Shown here: positions 43,825 to 52,640 of the stretch, in pieces | How positions within the stretch are numbered: position 1 is the stretch's first letter | Layout of the letters: each line of letters begins with the position of its first letter | NCBI GenBank assembly: GCA_937880845.1 | Contig: CALFLL010000046.1 | Coordinates: 1-64,000 of the forward strand | Length of the DNA stretch: 64,000 bases | Origin: an uncultured Drancourtella sp. | Lineage (GTDB): Bacteria; Bacillota; Clostridia; Lachnospirales; Lachnospiraceae | Reading direction: 5' to 3' | Program-made: the position numbers and the translations under genes | The notes under the pieces: model-generated | What the model saw: the letters and a program-made list of their open reading frames with translations, nothing else | Told to the model about the DNA's origin: nothing | Databases searched by the model: none

Positions 43825-44343
43825 ATGAAGAAAAAGAAAAATAGAAAGCAACTTCCAGAGGTAATCTGCCCATATTGTGGGAAAAAGGCAGTTTTAAGAC
43901 CAGCTTCCTATCTATATGGAGAAAAGAGAATTTTCACCCCGGAAACAATGTTTTATGTGTGTAGTGGTTATCCGGACTGCAATGCTTATGTTTCAGCGAA
44001 CCAGAAAAACCACAGACCGCTTGGAATTATGGCGGATGGGGAACTTCGAAACCTTCGGATACAGACACATCGTGCATTAAGAGAAATTTGGACACAGGGA
44101 TATATGACAAAAAACAGTACATATCATTGGCTGAGTGGAAAACTGGCACTTCCGGAAAAGGAGACACATGTTGCCATGTTTAGTACTTATCGTTGTAGGG
44201 AAACCATACGCTTAGCCAATGAATTGTTAGAAGAGAGAAAAGAGATGGAAAAAAAGAAACAAAAAGGAAAGCCGAAAGGAGAAACAAAATCGCATGATAA
44301 TGAAAGCCACGGAACACGATATGTATCGGCTTCTGGATTATAA
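43825..44343 (+). CDS. Zinc-finger protein, DUF3268-like
   Basis: A 172-residue protein with a topoisomerase-type zinc ribbon (CPYCG, then CSGYPDC, about residues 15-52) followed by a helical region and a basic, Lys-rich tail. I associate it with the DUF3268 zinc-finger family. A TATAAT (43785-43790) with a weak -35 lies upstream, so it may have its own promoter. DNA binding is likely; the target is unknown. Confidence 0.75.
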   Translation: MKKKKNRKQLPEVICPYCGKKAVLRPASYLYGEKRIFTPETMFYVCSGYPDCNAYVSANQKNHRPLGIMADGELRNLRIQTHRALREIWTQGYMTKNSTYHWLSGKLALPEKETHVAMFSTYRCRETIRLANELLEERKEMEKKKQKGKPKGETKSHDNESHGTRYVSASGL

Positions 44344-44950
44344 AGAGAAATGTCTGATAAGGGCGGGAAGCTGTTTTGGAATTTCCGGACTTTTGGGATT
44401 TTTCCTGCTTTTTAACCATTGCTTTTGGGAGAGTATCTGTGTATTCCTGATTTTAGCAAGTTGGGGATTCTATTTGGTAAAAGAAGCACTGAAAGCGAAT
44501 GGAAGGATTATGCAGACGAAAGGCTGTTATATGAAATTAGAAGAGGATTGTCTGGTAATTCGTCAGCCATACAAAAATGAGCATTATGAAGTGTGCCGGA
44601 TTTTTTACAGAGAAATGGAAAAAATCGTAGAGGGAAGCCGCAGGGGGATTCCGGAATTTTATATTGTAATCCGAAAAATGAAAGAGACAGAACAGACGAG
44701 TTTTATCCTGCTTGATAAGAAGGAAAGGGAAACACTTGTTTTTCAGGTGCGCTCTTTTGGGTATGACAAAGAAGCGTTCCGGAAATTCTATCTAAAGCTG
44801 CGGTGGCTGGTTCCTGGAAAAGTACGGATTATTGGAACAAAAAAACAGACTGTATGGAAACAGAAAGCAAAGAAACATTGGGTCGGGCCGGCATTTGCCG
44901 GCTTTCTTTTTTATCTTATACCAAAAGCAGTTCTGTGTCTGCTTTTGTAG
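44294..44950 (+). CDS. Hypothetical membrane protein (218 aa)
   Basis: A 218-residue protein with two N-terminal helices (GISGLLGFFLLFNHCFW; CVFLILASWGFYLV), a soluble middle with PH-like beta character, and a C-terminal helix. The start overlaps the zinc-finger gene by 50 bases. A GGCCGGC/GCCGGC hairpin followed by TTTCTTTTTT lies inside its last codons (about 44886-44912). Function is unknown. Confidence 0.68.
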   Translation: MIMKATEHDMYRLLDYKEKCLIRAGSCFGISGLLGFFLLFNHCFWESICVFLILASWGFYLVKEALKANGRIMQTKGCYMKLEEDCLVIRQPYKNEHYEVCRIFYREMEKIVEGSRRGIPEFYIVIRKMKETEQTSFILLDKKERETLVFQVRSFGYDKEAFRKFYLKLRWLVPGKVRIIGTKKQTVWKQKAKKHWVGPAFAGFLFYLIPKAVLCLLL

Positions 44951-44983
44951 TTCCAAAGGTAAGAAAGAGAAATGGAGATGGAC

Positions 44984-45499
44984 ATGAAAAAAAGGTGGAG
45001 GAAGCAGCGGGAAAGCATGACACAATATATGATCAAAAATTTAGATGGAACAGAAGAAATCCCATTTTTATTTAAAGATAAAATGCTGAAAGCAGGGCTT
45101 TTGTCTTTTTTTATTGCTGTAATCGGTACATATATGGGGGTGCAATTTGAGGAAGCGAGTTTTTTGATACTTACCTGGATATTGGCAGTGTTTTCGTTTT
45201 ATCAGATTTTCAAGTTTCTGAAGATTGGGAAAACAGGAGAATATGAGATTATGGAAGCACAGGTTCTTGCAGTCAAGGGAAAGCATTATCCGGGCAGAAT
45301 GTATCAGATAGTTGTACAGGATAAAGATGGAAGCCGGATCCGCATTCGGATGCAAAAAGAAAAAAACCTCATGGTTGGAAAAACATACCGGTTCTATTTT
45401 GGAAAAGTGGAACGGGTGGAGGGAAAAGCTGCAAAAATAGGGGAACTTATGTATGAGGTTTTTTACGGGGCAGAAGAAATCCCACAGGAAGAACGGTGA
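44984..45499 (+). CDS. Hypothetical membrane protein (171 aa)
   Basis: A protein with two membrane helices (AGLLSFFIAVIGTYMGV; FLILTWILAVFSFYQIF) and a C-terminal beta-rich soluble part (IRIRMQKEKNLMVGKTYRFYFGKVERVEG). Three in-frame ATGs lie at 44972, 44978 and 44984; the last has GGAG 5 to 6 bases upstream. It looks like an envelope partner of the previous membrane protein. Function is unknown. Confidence 0.68.
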   Translation: MKKRWRKQRESMTQYMIKNLDGTEEIPFLFKDKMLKAGLLSFFIAVIGTYMGVQFEEASFLILTWILAVFSFYQIFKFLKIGKTGEYEIMEAQVLAVKGKHYPGRMYQIVVQDKDGSRIRIRMQKEKNLMVGKTYRFYFGKVERVEGKAAKIGELMYEVFYGAEEIPQEER

Positions 45500-45503
45500 A
45501 AAA

Positions 45504-45551
45504 AGTGTGGTTCGAACCCACACTCTTCCTTTCGTGCCGACATGCACGAAA
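45504..45551 (+). promoter_or_regulatory. Two hairpins in the 5' leader of the cold-shock gene
   Basis: AGTGTGG/CCACACT (45504-45524) and TTTCGTGC/GCACGAAA (45530-45551, a perfect 8-bp stem) lie just before the ribosome site at 45562. Structured leaders are common on cold-shock mRNAs, so these may control stability or translation. Confidence 0.6.
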
Positions 45552-45575
45552 TAATAATAAAAAGGAGAGATGACT

Positions 45576-45815
45576 ATGGCAGGAAAAGAAATGAAAGGAA
45601 CTGTAAAATGGTTTAGTGCAAAGAGAGGATATGGCTTTCTTGTGGATGCAGATGGCATTGATTACTTTGTACATTACAGTGAAATCCAGTTGGAAGGATT
45701 TAAAACCTTGAGGAACAATATGGAAGTATCCTTTATGGTTGAAGAAGATGAAAAGGGACGAAGCATTGCAAAGTGTGTTGTTCCAATCTTAGAAGAAACA
45801 TCGGAAGAAGAATAA
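45576..45815 (+). CDS. Cold-shock domain protein
   Basis: A 79-residue protein with KGTVKWFSAKRGYGFLVDADGIDYFVH, the RNP1/RNP2 pattern of CspA-type single-strand nucleic-acid binders, and an acidic tail. AAGGAG sits 8 bases before the ATG at 45576. On a conjugative element it may chaperone RNA or protect single-stranded DNA. Confidence 0.93.
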   Translation: MAGKEMKGTVKWFSAKRGYGFLVDADGIDYFVHYSEIQLEGFKTLRNNMEVSFMVEEDEKGRSIAKCVVPILEETSEEE

Positions 45816-46133
45816 ACGACTGGAAGGGGGCAGATAAAAATGCTTCTGTCCCCGGTTAAAAAAATTCTGGTAAATATGTGTGGAATTGTGAAAAAAACGT
45901 ATTTACTACTAAATACATGGATAGAAAGATTGACATATACTATATATTGTGTTAATCTTTAAGTGACTTTATTTTATATGGAAACAGCATATTGCTTTCC
46001 ATAAGTCAAATTTAGTTCCGGCTATGTTTCCGGAAGAGAACTTTTAACAACCGTTTTAAACGCATAGATAGACAGACACAAAAAGACAATGGCTCTTTTT
46101 TGTGTCTTTTTTTGTGCGTGAAAGGAGGAAAAC
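45816..46133 (+). promoter_or_regulatory. Leader 3: promoter, short ORF and attenuator
   Basis: A promoter TTGACA-N17-TAATCT lies at 45930-45958. The leader then holds an 8-codon ORF from ATG 45978 (METAYCFP), whose DNA also forms a TATGGAAA/TTTCCATA hairpin, a TTCCGG/CCGGAA hairpin, and a terminator GACACAAAAAG...TGTGTC at 46075-46106 followed by seven T. A leader peptide plus terminator is the layout of ribosome-mediated attenuation. It precedes the operon beginning at 46134 or 46165. Confidence 0.68.
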
Positions 46134-46226
46134 ATGCAAAAAAACGGAAAGGAAGGAGAAAAGAATGTGCCAAAGGAAATATGTACAGAAGCTAAGCGAA
46201 CAGCGAAAAACCAGAAAACTGTTTGA
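46134..46226 (+). CDS. Short overlapping ORF (30 aa)
   Basis: ATG at 46134 follows AAAGGAGG by 5 bases, the best ribosome site in this leader, and opens a 30-residue Lys-rich frame that overlaps the next gene. It may be a coupling peptide that carries ribosomes to the start at 46165. A functional product is uncertain. Confidence 0.4.
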   Translation: MQKNGKEGEKNVPKEICTEAKRTAKNQKTV

Positions 46227-46770
46227 AACGCTCACTTTTTTAGAAAAGCAGATGGAAGATGAGTCTGCCGTTCGGGATGCTGACACGGTACTTGCAGATA
46301 TTTTAGAGGGCGCCGATTTTGAAATTACCGGAATTGTAACTGACCTTTTAAAAAATTATCAGGGCAGTAAAGACCGTGAGTCAGTGGAAACCTGTTTCGA
46401 AGTATTAACAGGGGTAACGATACAAGAGTATCTAAAAAAGTGTATCATCACGATTCTCAGTCAGAAAAAAGGAGAGGTTTCAAATCGAAAAAAGTGTATG
46501 CTCTATCAGGGATTGCATTTTTTACCTGTGGGGAAAAGGGTGGAGCAAAAAGGAGAAATTTATCTTTTCCCTAGGAAGATTTCGAACCATGAGAAAGAAA
46601 TAGACCAATTGCAAGAAGTCAAGGAACAAACAGGCCTTGATATATTTCTTTGTCTGGAAGATTACCGGCTGTACTTCCTACAGGAAAGGAAAGTTTTTGT
46701 ATATCTGCCAAATGGAAGGAGGCGAACCTATGCAGACAAGTATTCTATGGGAAGGGGGTCTGCCAAGTAA
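46165..46770 (+). CDS. Hypothetical protein (201 aa)
   Basis: A helical 201-residue protein (RKLFETLTFLEKQMEDESAV; CFEVLTGVTIQEYLKKCIITIL) with a basic C terminus. AAGGAG 6 bases before the ATG at 46165 sets the start. Its end overlaps the next gene by 41 bases. I do not recognise it; it is the first full gene after leader 3. Confidence 0.65.
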   Translation: MCQRKYVQKLSEQRKTRKLFETLTFLEKQMEDESAVRDADTVLADILEGADFEITGIVTDLLKNYQGSKDRESVETCFEVLTGVTIQEYLKKCIITILSQKKGEVSNRKKCMLYQGLHFLPVGKRVEQKGEIYLFPRKISNHEKEIDQLQEVKEQTGLDIFLCLEDYRLYFLQERKVFVYLPNGRRRTYADKYSMGRGSAK

Positions 46771-47992
46771 GGAAGAGATGGAGAAAATGAAACAGGAAGG
46801 TTATCTGTTTCGTGCTGTAGAAGGTGGATGGAAGATTTGTTTAAAGCTGCATAATACACCTACGGGAACATGGTATGCAGATAACTTCTCAAAATCATTT
46901 TTAAAAGAAGTGGAATTGCATCAATATCTGGAAGAGGTTGAAAAACGGGCAACATGGTTTGAGGTTCCAAGTAAAGAATTACGAGTATACGAAGCAGGAC
47001 AGATACTGGAAAAGCCTGAGAGTAAAGAAGAGCGTATCTGTATGGAAGTATTACGAGATACAAAGAACCATTCCCGTCTTTTATTGAAAACCAATCAGAC
47101 AGAAGCATACCAACTGGGGAGTTCTGCAATCCCGACTTTAGAAAGCAGGGCCAGAATCAGCGGTGCGGCATTGTCCAGTGTAGAGCCTGCGGTACTTGCG
47201 GAAATCCTGAATCAGTGTTTGAAAGTCGCAAAAGGGAAAGCATTGCTCCGTGTTTCAGAAGGAAAGGTTCGGGCAGTGCATTCAGCAGAAAAAAACGGGT
47301 ATCAGGTATATCCCTTACCGGAGGTTTTTATGCTTGCCAGTGTTTACATACGTGGAGAGTATAAAAAGAGTACCTTTTTAGAAGGGTATGCGGACCAGAC
47401 TATGGTATCGGCAATCTGGCAGATTGAAGATCATCGGCTGGAAGAAGTGTATGGGGAAATCATGGAAAAGTATGGAAAGCAGGTAAAAGAGAAACTTACA
47501 GCTACCATACGCATCACATCTTCCGATGTGGCAGCATCAGGTGCCAATATTTTTTACAGCCTGATGGAGGGACAACGAAAGATTGCATTAGGAACGGATA
47601 TGCGGATGCGGCACAATAATTCTGTGGAATTTCAACAGTTTACGGAAAATCTGCTTTCAACTTTTGAATGCTATAAAAATGCATTGAAAGGGACGGTGGA
47701 AAAACTGTGTGCTATTTCCATTGAGTATCCAGTCAATACCATGATTGGAATTATGACAAAACAAGGGTTTGGGAAAAAGAATGTTGCAGAGATCGTAGAC
47801 CGCTTTAAAGCAACCTTTGGTGATGCACCCTGCACCGCATACGAAGTGTATTGTGGGATTGGGGAAATTCTTTTCTTGGCACAGAGCAAGGGAATATCCG
47901 GCAGAACTATGGTGGAGCTGGAAGAAAAAGTTGCCAAATGCACGAGTATGAAGTGGAGAGAATATGACATTCCCGGAGATCTTGTTTATTAG
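46730..47992 (+). CDS. Hypothetical protein, DUF932-like pattern
   Basis: A 420-residue protein. The region TATIRITSSDVAASGANIFY and KIALGTDMRMRHNNSVEF resembles phage and plasmid proteins of the DUF932 type, though I am not certain. GGAAGGAGG before ATG 46730 sets the start inside the previous gene. It lies in an operon with a single-strand annealing protein and a primase-like protein, so a role in element DNA metabolism is likely. Confidence 0.65.
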   Translation: MQTSILWEGGLPSKEEMEKMKQEGYLFRAVEGGWKICLKLHNTPTGTWYADNFSKSFLKEVELHQYLEEVEKRATWFEVPSKELRVYEAGQILEKPESKEERICMEVLRDTKNHSRLLLKTNQTEAYQLGSSAIPTLESRARISGAALSSVEPAVLAEILNQCLKVAKGKALLRVSEGKVRAVHSAEKNGYQVYPLPEVFMLASVYIRGEYKKSTFLEGYADQTMVSAIWQIEDHRLEEVYGEIMEKYGKQVKEKLTATIRITSSDVAASGANIFYSLMEGQRKIALGTDMRMRHNNSVEFQQFTENLLSTFECYKNALKGTVEKLCAISIEYPVNTMIGIMTKQGFGKKNVAEIVDRFKATFGDAPCTAYEVYCGIGEILFLAQSKGISGRTMVELEEKVAKCTSMKWREYDIPGDLVY

Positions 47993-48047
47993 GGGAAGAT
48001 CAGAAAAATTAAATTTGGGTTACCGTATATATAGGAGAGAAAAGAAT

Positions 48048-48593
48048 ATGGATTATAAAAAAGGAAAGAAAGAACTGGGAATTTATTACGCAAATATGCT
48101 GGTTTCCATTGCAGAAGAGATCTCTGCAAAGAACACAGGAAAAGGAAAGACGGGAATACAAGGAATCTTTTCCGCTTTACAAAAGCGTGGGACAGTCCGC
48201 AGAAATATGACATATCTGGTCACACACTGGGTTTACAGATTGTCACTGTTTACACCATGGGAAGAGGAAGAACTTTGGTCAGTAGATATGGCAAGAGAAG
48301 CGTTCTCCTGTCCTGTGATACTTCCAACATGCAGCAGAAAGAATATTTTCAGAATCCGGAAGATAGAAGGAGAACCAGAAAAACGGCTGGAAGCAATTTT
48401 AAGACAGCTAACAGATTCCGATAAAGATCAGTTTATGAAAGCATTTTGGCTGGAACTTGTAACTATGAAGAAAGAGAAACAGCAGGTACTTACAGAATTT
48501 TTATTGGAATGGCTGTGGGTAGCATGTGGGAAAGAACAGGCAATGGAAAGAATACGGTATTGGGCATCTTCATACTGTCTTCCATTTGCATAA
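48048..48593 (+). CDS. Hypothetical protein (181 aa)
   Basis: A 181-residue mixed helical protein (KGKKELGIYYANMLVSIAEE; RNMTYLVTHWVYRLSLFTPW). AGGAGAG 8 bases upstream of ATG 48048 decides the start; the open frame extends further up but overlaps the previous gene. No family recognised. It is part of the DNA-processing operon. Confidence 0.65.
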   Translation: MDYKKGKKELGIYYANMLVSIAEEISAKNTGKGKTGIQGIFSALQKRGTVRRNMTYLVTHWVYRLSLFTPWEEEELWSVDMAREAFSCPVILPTCSRKNIFRIRKIEGEPEKRLEAILRQLTDSDKDQFMKAFWLELVTMKKEKQQVLTEFLLEWLWVACGKEQAMERIRYWASSYCLPFA

Positions 48594-48620
48594 AAATGAA
48601 AAGAAAAGGAGAAAAAGAAT

Positions 48621-49601
48621 ATGAGAAATGTACCAGAATGGACGAAAGGAAATGCATTTGCAAAACGTTTTTTTAAGTGGCTTAGGAGAAAGAACAAGCC
48701 AGCCCTTTTGACATGGGAGAATGTGTTTACCAAGACTTTCAACAGAGAATTTACCTTTGTGTATATGGGAACAAACCTTGAAAACAGAGCCAGTCATTTA
48801 TATCAGGGGATGGAATTTGTCGGGATTTTCAATCAAAAGACGTTTGAATTTACAGATGTATCCTACGCCTTGCGTGCTTTGTTAAATATTCCGGAAGGAA
48901 AAAATTTCCGGTTCCAGCGTGGATGTATGCGCTGCCTGGAACAGAAGGTTCAGGAATATGCCCAAAAGAAACTGGAGAAAGGAAAAAAGGATATTGTGAT
49001 CACCGCAGTTGAAAGAGCAGCAGTCGCATGGAAATATCGGGAATTGATTGAAAAGACAGCAGGAGATGTGATTTTTGAAAAAAATTCTGTAACAGACCGA
49101 TTACTCCCACAACAGGACTTTGCTTTCGATGGAGAAACGTATGTATTTGACAATTGGCTGTACTTTTGCTATTTAAGAAACCGAAAGGCTGTCATCCGCA
49201 GGTTTGGAAGATACTGGGCAAAAGAACTGCAGAACAGGGAAGTCATGCGTCAGATTTTTGAAACAGAAGTAAACAACAAAGCAAAGTTTTTGATGAAGAA
49301 ACAACCGGAGAGGATTGAAAAAATCAGAGCCCTGAGAAAATCGTTGGAGCAGGTGCATCATACCGTAATTGTAGTTGTAAGAGGGAGACAAGGTGTTTTT
49401 GAATATTTCCACATCGATGCAGAGGTATTAAAAAATACAACCGGAAAGTACCCACTCAGTCAGGTATCTGGACAAGAAAAGAAACGTCTGAAAGAAAAGT
49501 ACGGGGCAAATAAGGTATGGGACGTAGAAGAAATCTATCAGGTAGGAGCAAGGGATATCTGGTATTACAATGTCATGGCAGAACAGAAACAGGCTGCTTA
49601 A
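48621..49601 (+). CDS. Hypothetical protein (326 aa)
   Basis: A 326-residue basic protein with TWENVFTKTFNREFTFVYMG near the N terminus and a cysteine pair RGCMRCLEQKV in the middle. AAAAGGAG lies upstream. It is encoded directly before the ERF-type annealing protein and ends 24 bases before it. No known motif was recognised. Confidence 0.65.
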   Translation: MRNVPEWTKGNAFAKRFFKWLRRKNKPALLTWENVFTKTFNREFTFVYMGTNLENRASHLYQGMEFVGIFNQKTFEFTDVSYALRALLNIPEGKNFRFQRGCMRCLEQKVQEYAQKKLEKGKKDIVITAVERAAVAWKYRELIEKTAGDVIFEKNSVTDRLLPQQDFAFDGETYVFDNWLYFCYLRNRKAVIRRFGRYWAKELQNREVMRQIFETEVNNKAKFLMKKQPERIEKIRALRKSLEQVHHTVIVVVRGRQGVFEYFHIDAEVLKNTTGKYPLSQVSGQEKKRLKEKYGANKVWDVEEIYQVGARDIWYYNVMAEQKQAA

Positions 49602-49624
49602 TTGAAAGAACAGGAGGACATAGG

Positions 49625-51028
49625 ATGGAAAACAAAGAAACAATGAATTTACAGCAAAAACTAATTGCAATTTCAAACGAAATGCCAAAGCTGTTAAAAA
49701 AGCATTATTCAGACGAAGTGGATTATGATTTTGTAAAGATTGATGATATCTTTGAACTTTTAAATCCGGCGTTTACGAAGCACCACATCTGTTTGCAGGA
49801 ATTAGAAGAGACAGATGCAGCTTACAGTAAAGTAGATGGCAGCTGGATTTATACAGCAAAACTTACATTTTTTATTGTCAATGCGGACTGTTTGGAGGAA
49901 AAAGAGCGAGTAAGTATTCAGCTGGTGGGAGACCATCTGGACTCTCCTGCAAAGGCGAAAGGAGCAGCATGGACGTATGGGTTTAAATACTTCTTCCTGT
50001 ATAAATTCCGTATGAAACAGGAAACGGAAGATCCGGATATGAAGGGGACACCAAATGGACCTGATAAATCAAAGGAAAGGGTGGAATATAAAAAATCCGA
50101 AGTGCCGGTAAAGCCACAGAAACCGGAAAAAAAGGCTTCTGATGTAATTGCAGACAGTCCTTTAGCGCAACCGCCGCAGGAAGATAAGAAAAGAAACAAA
50201 GATACTATAATACAGGCAGATTTTTTTCCGGATCCTGCAGCTTTTTTAGAAGAAAGTGAAGAGACAGAAACAGCGGAAGATATGAAAGTGCAAGAAACAA
50301 AGAGGTTGGAAAAACAATCTTCAGAAGCAGCAGAAGTAGTGCATTATCAGGAAACAGCAGAACAGGAAGTACTGTTAGAGGAAACTCAGCCAGATTCATT
50401 GACAAACGAGGGAAAAGGCATTTTAGATTCTTCTTCCATAGAAGATTTAAAAGACGAAAAACCGGAGAGGGAACCAAACGAAAACAATCTGGAAGAAAAA
50501 TCAAAAGAGGAGAAGAAAGAGCCGAAGGAGTCGGGCTTGCAATCTCATAAGAAAAAGGAAGAGGACGGTTTTGGACAGATGAACCTTTTGGATTTTTCAG
50601 CACAACAGACAAAGGAAGCAGAAGTTCAAGAGACAGAAAGCAGTGAAACAAAAGCAGCAGATACAGCTCAGGAGATTACGGAAGAAAAGGAAATGAAAGA
50701 GAAATCTTCCGTTTCTGCTCCATCAGAAGATTTTGAAGAGGCGAAAGAAGAAGTTCCCTTTGAAGAAATAGATGAAGAAGACTTTTTCTTGCAGTTACAA
50801 AGAGATATGGAAAGTGAAGCGGAGAAGAAACCTCTGACAGTAGAAGAGGCAAAAAAGGTAATTTGTCCGTATGCGTTGTTTGAAGGAAAGTCATTTGGTG
50901 AAATGCTTGGGACAGAAGCGGGATATCGGCAGTTACAATGGTTTGCAAACGAATACAGAGGTTCTGATTTTAAAATGAAAGAAGCAGCTCAGCTTTTACT
51001 GGAAGACTGTGAACAGAAAGCTGCTTAA
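49625..51028 (+). CDS. ERF-family single-strand annealing protein
   Basis: A 467-residue protein. The N-terminal 140 residues (QKLIAISNEMPKLLKK, DDIFELLNPAFTKHHI, SPAKAKGAAWTYGFKYFFLYKF) match the ERF recombinase pattern, which anneals complementary single strands. A very long Glu/Lys-rich disordered linker follows (about 150-410), and then a small C-terminal domain (CPYALFEGKSFGEMLG...) like those fused to exonucleases or repair proteins. CAGGAGG decides the start at 49625. It may help recombination or circularisation after transfer. Confidence 0.82.
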   Translation: MENKETMNLQQKLIAISNEMPKLLKKHYSDEVDYDFVKIDDIFELLNPAFTKHHICLQELEETDAAYSKVDGSWIYTAKLTFFIVNADCLEEKERVSIQLVGDHLDSPAKAKGAAWTYGFKYFFLYKFRMKQETEDPDMKGTPNGPDKSKERVEYKKSEVPVKPQKPEKKASDVIADSPLAQPPQEDKKRNKDTIIQADFFPDPAAFLEESEETETAEDMKVQETKRLEKQSSEAAEVVHYQETAEQEVLLEETQPDSLTNEGKGILDSSSIEDLKDEKPEREPNENNLEEKSKEEKKEPKESGLQSHKKKEEDGFGQMNLLDFSAQQTKEAEVQETESSETKAADTAQEITEEKEMKEKSSVSAPSEDFEEAKEEVPFEEIDEEDFFLQLQRDMESEAEKKPLTVEEAKKVICPYALFEGKSFGEMLGTEAGYRQLQWFANEYRGSDFKMKEAAQLLLEDCEQKAA

Positions 51029-51060
51029 AAGATTAACTATTAGGAAGAGGCGTGCTGGCC

Positions 51061-52434
51061 ATGCCTTTTCCGACTTTTGTAAGGGGATATTTCCAGAAAG
51101 GTAAAAAGGATATGAAAAAAAGAAAGCGTACAGATTCTTATCCAGTTGCCCCATTCACTATTTTTGATGTCGCAAACATGCTGGATATGGAATTTTTGGA
51201 AAACTGCAAAAACGGATATCAGGTAAAGGATGTCCAGAATGCAGCCAATGTTGTCTGTCCATTTTGTGGAGATGCAAGGGGGAAGGCAAGCATCTGTGTC
51301 TGTGCAGAAGGGAAAATCATTAATGTTTTCCATTGCTTTGATTGTGGAACTGGTCATAATATGCTGACACTTTATGCAGAACTTTGTCATCTGACGGGAA
51401 AGGACCGGTATAAAAAGGCATATCGGGAAATTTATAGAAGAAAGCAGGAAGAACCCGGCAGAAAGAAAAAGACAAGGGAAGCAATGCAGGAAGAAAGCCA
51501 GGGGATAAAAAAACAGGCAAGGAAGCAGAAGGAACGCATGGCAGAACCTGTGGATGCAGAACAACGGCATCATGTTTATAAAAAAATGCTCTCTTATCTG
51601 AAACTGAAGGAATATCACCGCAAAGATTTGGAAAGAAGAGGGGTGGATGCAGAGATTATCCGGCGCATGGAAGAAAAAGGATATAAAAGTACCAGTAAGG
51701 AGGAATCTCAACAGATTGCCAGGAGACTGATAAAGCAGGGATTACGCTTGGAAGGTGTTCCCGGATTTTATATCAATCGGAAAGGAGACTGGGATCTGAA
51801 TTTCTATGAAGGAAACAGCGGGTATCTTTGTCCTGTTTATACAGTAGACGGATATCTGGCAGGATTCCAGATACGATTGGACAACCCAAAGGGAAAAAAT
51901 AAATATGTATGGCTTTCCAGTGCAAATCAAAAGAAAGGGTGTGGGATCAGCAGTATTGTAGGGATATCGGGAAAAGCAGAAGGAAATGAGATTTATGTGA
52001 CCGAAGGAATTTTAAAAGCAGAGATTGCCCATCAGGTATCAGGAAAAACGTTCCTTGGGAATCCGGGAATTGGAAATTGGAGAGATTTGTATGAGGTTTT
52101 ACAAGCATTAAAAAAGCGTGGTCTCTCCCATGTGGAAGAAGTCTATGACATGGATAAGCAGTTACGGCTTATATGTGACAAAAAGTATAGTGAAATCTGT
52201 GAGGAATGTGAAGAGAGAAAGAAAGAGGGCGATCCTTACTTTGAATGCCCGAAAAAAAGAGTAAAACGGGATACCATACGAAAAGGCTGTAATCATACAT
52301 ACCGTATCTGTGAGGAGCTTTCCTTATCCTGTAATCGGAACCAGTGGGATTTAGATCAGGACGGACTGTGGGCAGAACATGAAAAAGGGATTGATGACTG
52401 GCTGACAAAGGAAATCAGGAAAAACACAAGATAA
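51061..52434 (+). CDS. CHC2-type primase-like protein with DUF3854-like domain
   Basis: A protein of about 457 residues with a CHC2-like zinc finger (CPFCGDARGKASICV...FHCFDCG, about residues 65-100), a helical linker, and a TOPRIM-like part where YVTEGILKAEIAHQ and an acidic VYDMDKQ would bind metal. This is the plan of plasmid primases with DUF3854. It would prime second-strand synthesis of transferred DNA. The start is uncertain: GTG 51052, ATG 51061 and ATG 51112 are all in frame. Confidence 0.82.
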   Translation: MPFPTFVRGYFQKGKKDMKKRKRTDSYPVAPFTIFDVANMLDMEFLENCKNGYQVKDVQNAANVVCPFCGDARGKASICVCAEGKIINVFHCFDCGTGHNMLTLYAELCHLTGKDRYKKAYREIYRRKQEEPGRKKKTREAMQEESQGIKKQARKQKERMAEPVDAEQRHHVYKKMLSYLKLKEYHRKDLERRGVDAEIIRRMEEKGYKSTSKEESQQIARRLIKQGLRLEGVPGFYINRKGDWDLNFYEGNSGYLCPVYTVDGYLAGFQIRLDNPKGKNKYVWLSSANQKKGCGISSIVGISGKAEGNEIYVTEGILKAEIAHQVSGKTFLGNPGIGNWRDLYEVLQALKKRGLSHVEEVYDMDKQLRLICDKKYSEICEECEERKKEGDPYFECPKKRVKRDTIRKGCNHTYRICEELSLSCNRNQWDLDQDGLWAEHEKGIDDWLTKEIRKNTR

Positions 52435-52448
52435 TTCATTTTTAAAAT

Positions 52449-52488
52449 GTGCAAAAGAGGAATTGCGAAAGCAGTTCCTTTTTTGCAT
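52449..52488 (+). terminator. Rho-independent terminator after the primase gene
   Basis: GGAATTGC/GCAGTTCC with a GAAA loop, extended by TGCAAAA...TTTTTTGCA on both sides. It is followed by a new unit with the adhesin. Confidence 0.88.
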
Positions 52489-52517
52489 GGTTTAAAGTGC
52501 CATGGGAAAGGAGAACA

Positions 52518-52619
52518 ATGTATGATTCGGGACAGACCTTAAGAAGAAATGGGAAACAGGGCAGTTTCCGGTGTGCAGCATATTCCCGAAAATGGAACTG
52601 CCCGTCTAAAAAACAATAA
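52518..52619 (+). CDS. Small basic ORF (33 aa) before the adhesin
   Basis: ATG 52518 follows AAAGGAG by 6 bases and opens a 33-residue basic frame with two cysteines (RCAAYSRKWNCPSKKQ). It ends 21 bases before the adhesin start. It may be a leader peptide or small protein; nothing is known to compare. Confidence 0.4.
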   Translation: MYDSGQTLRRNGKQGSFRCAAYSRKWNCPSKKQ

Positions 52620-52640
52620 AGTGAAAGGAGAGAGCGTTTA

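Noticed and set aside
45504..45524. GGTTCGAACC resembling the T-arm of a tRNA
   Set aside because: No acceptor, anticodon or D-arm could be fitted around it; it reads better as a leader hairpin of the cold-shock gene.
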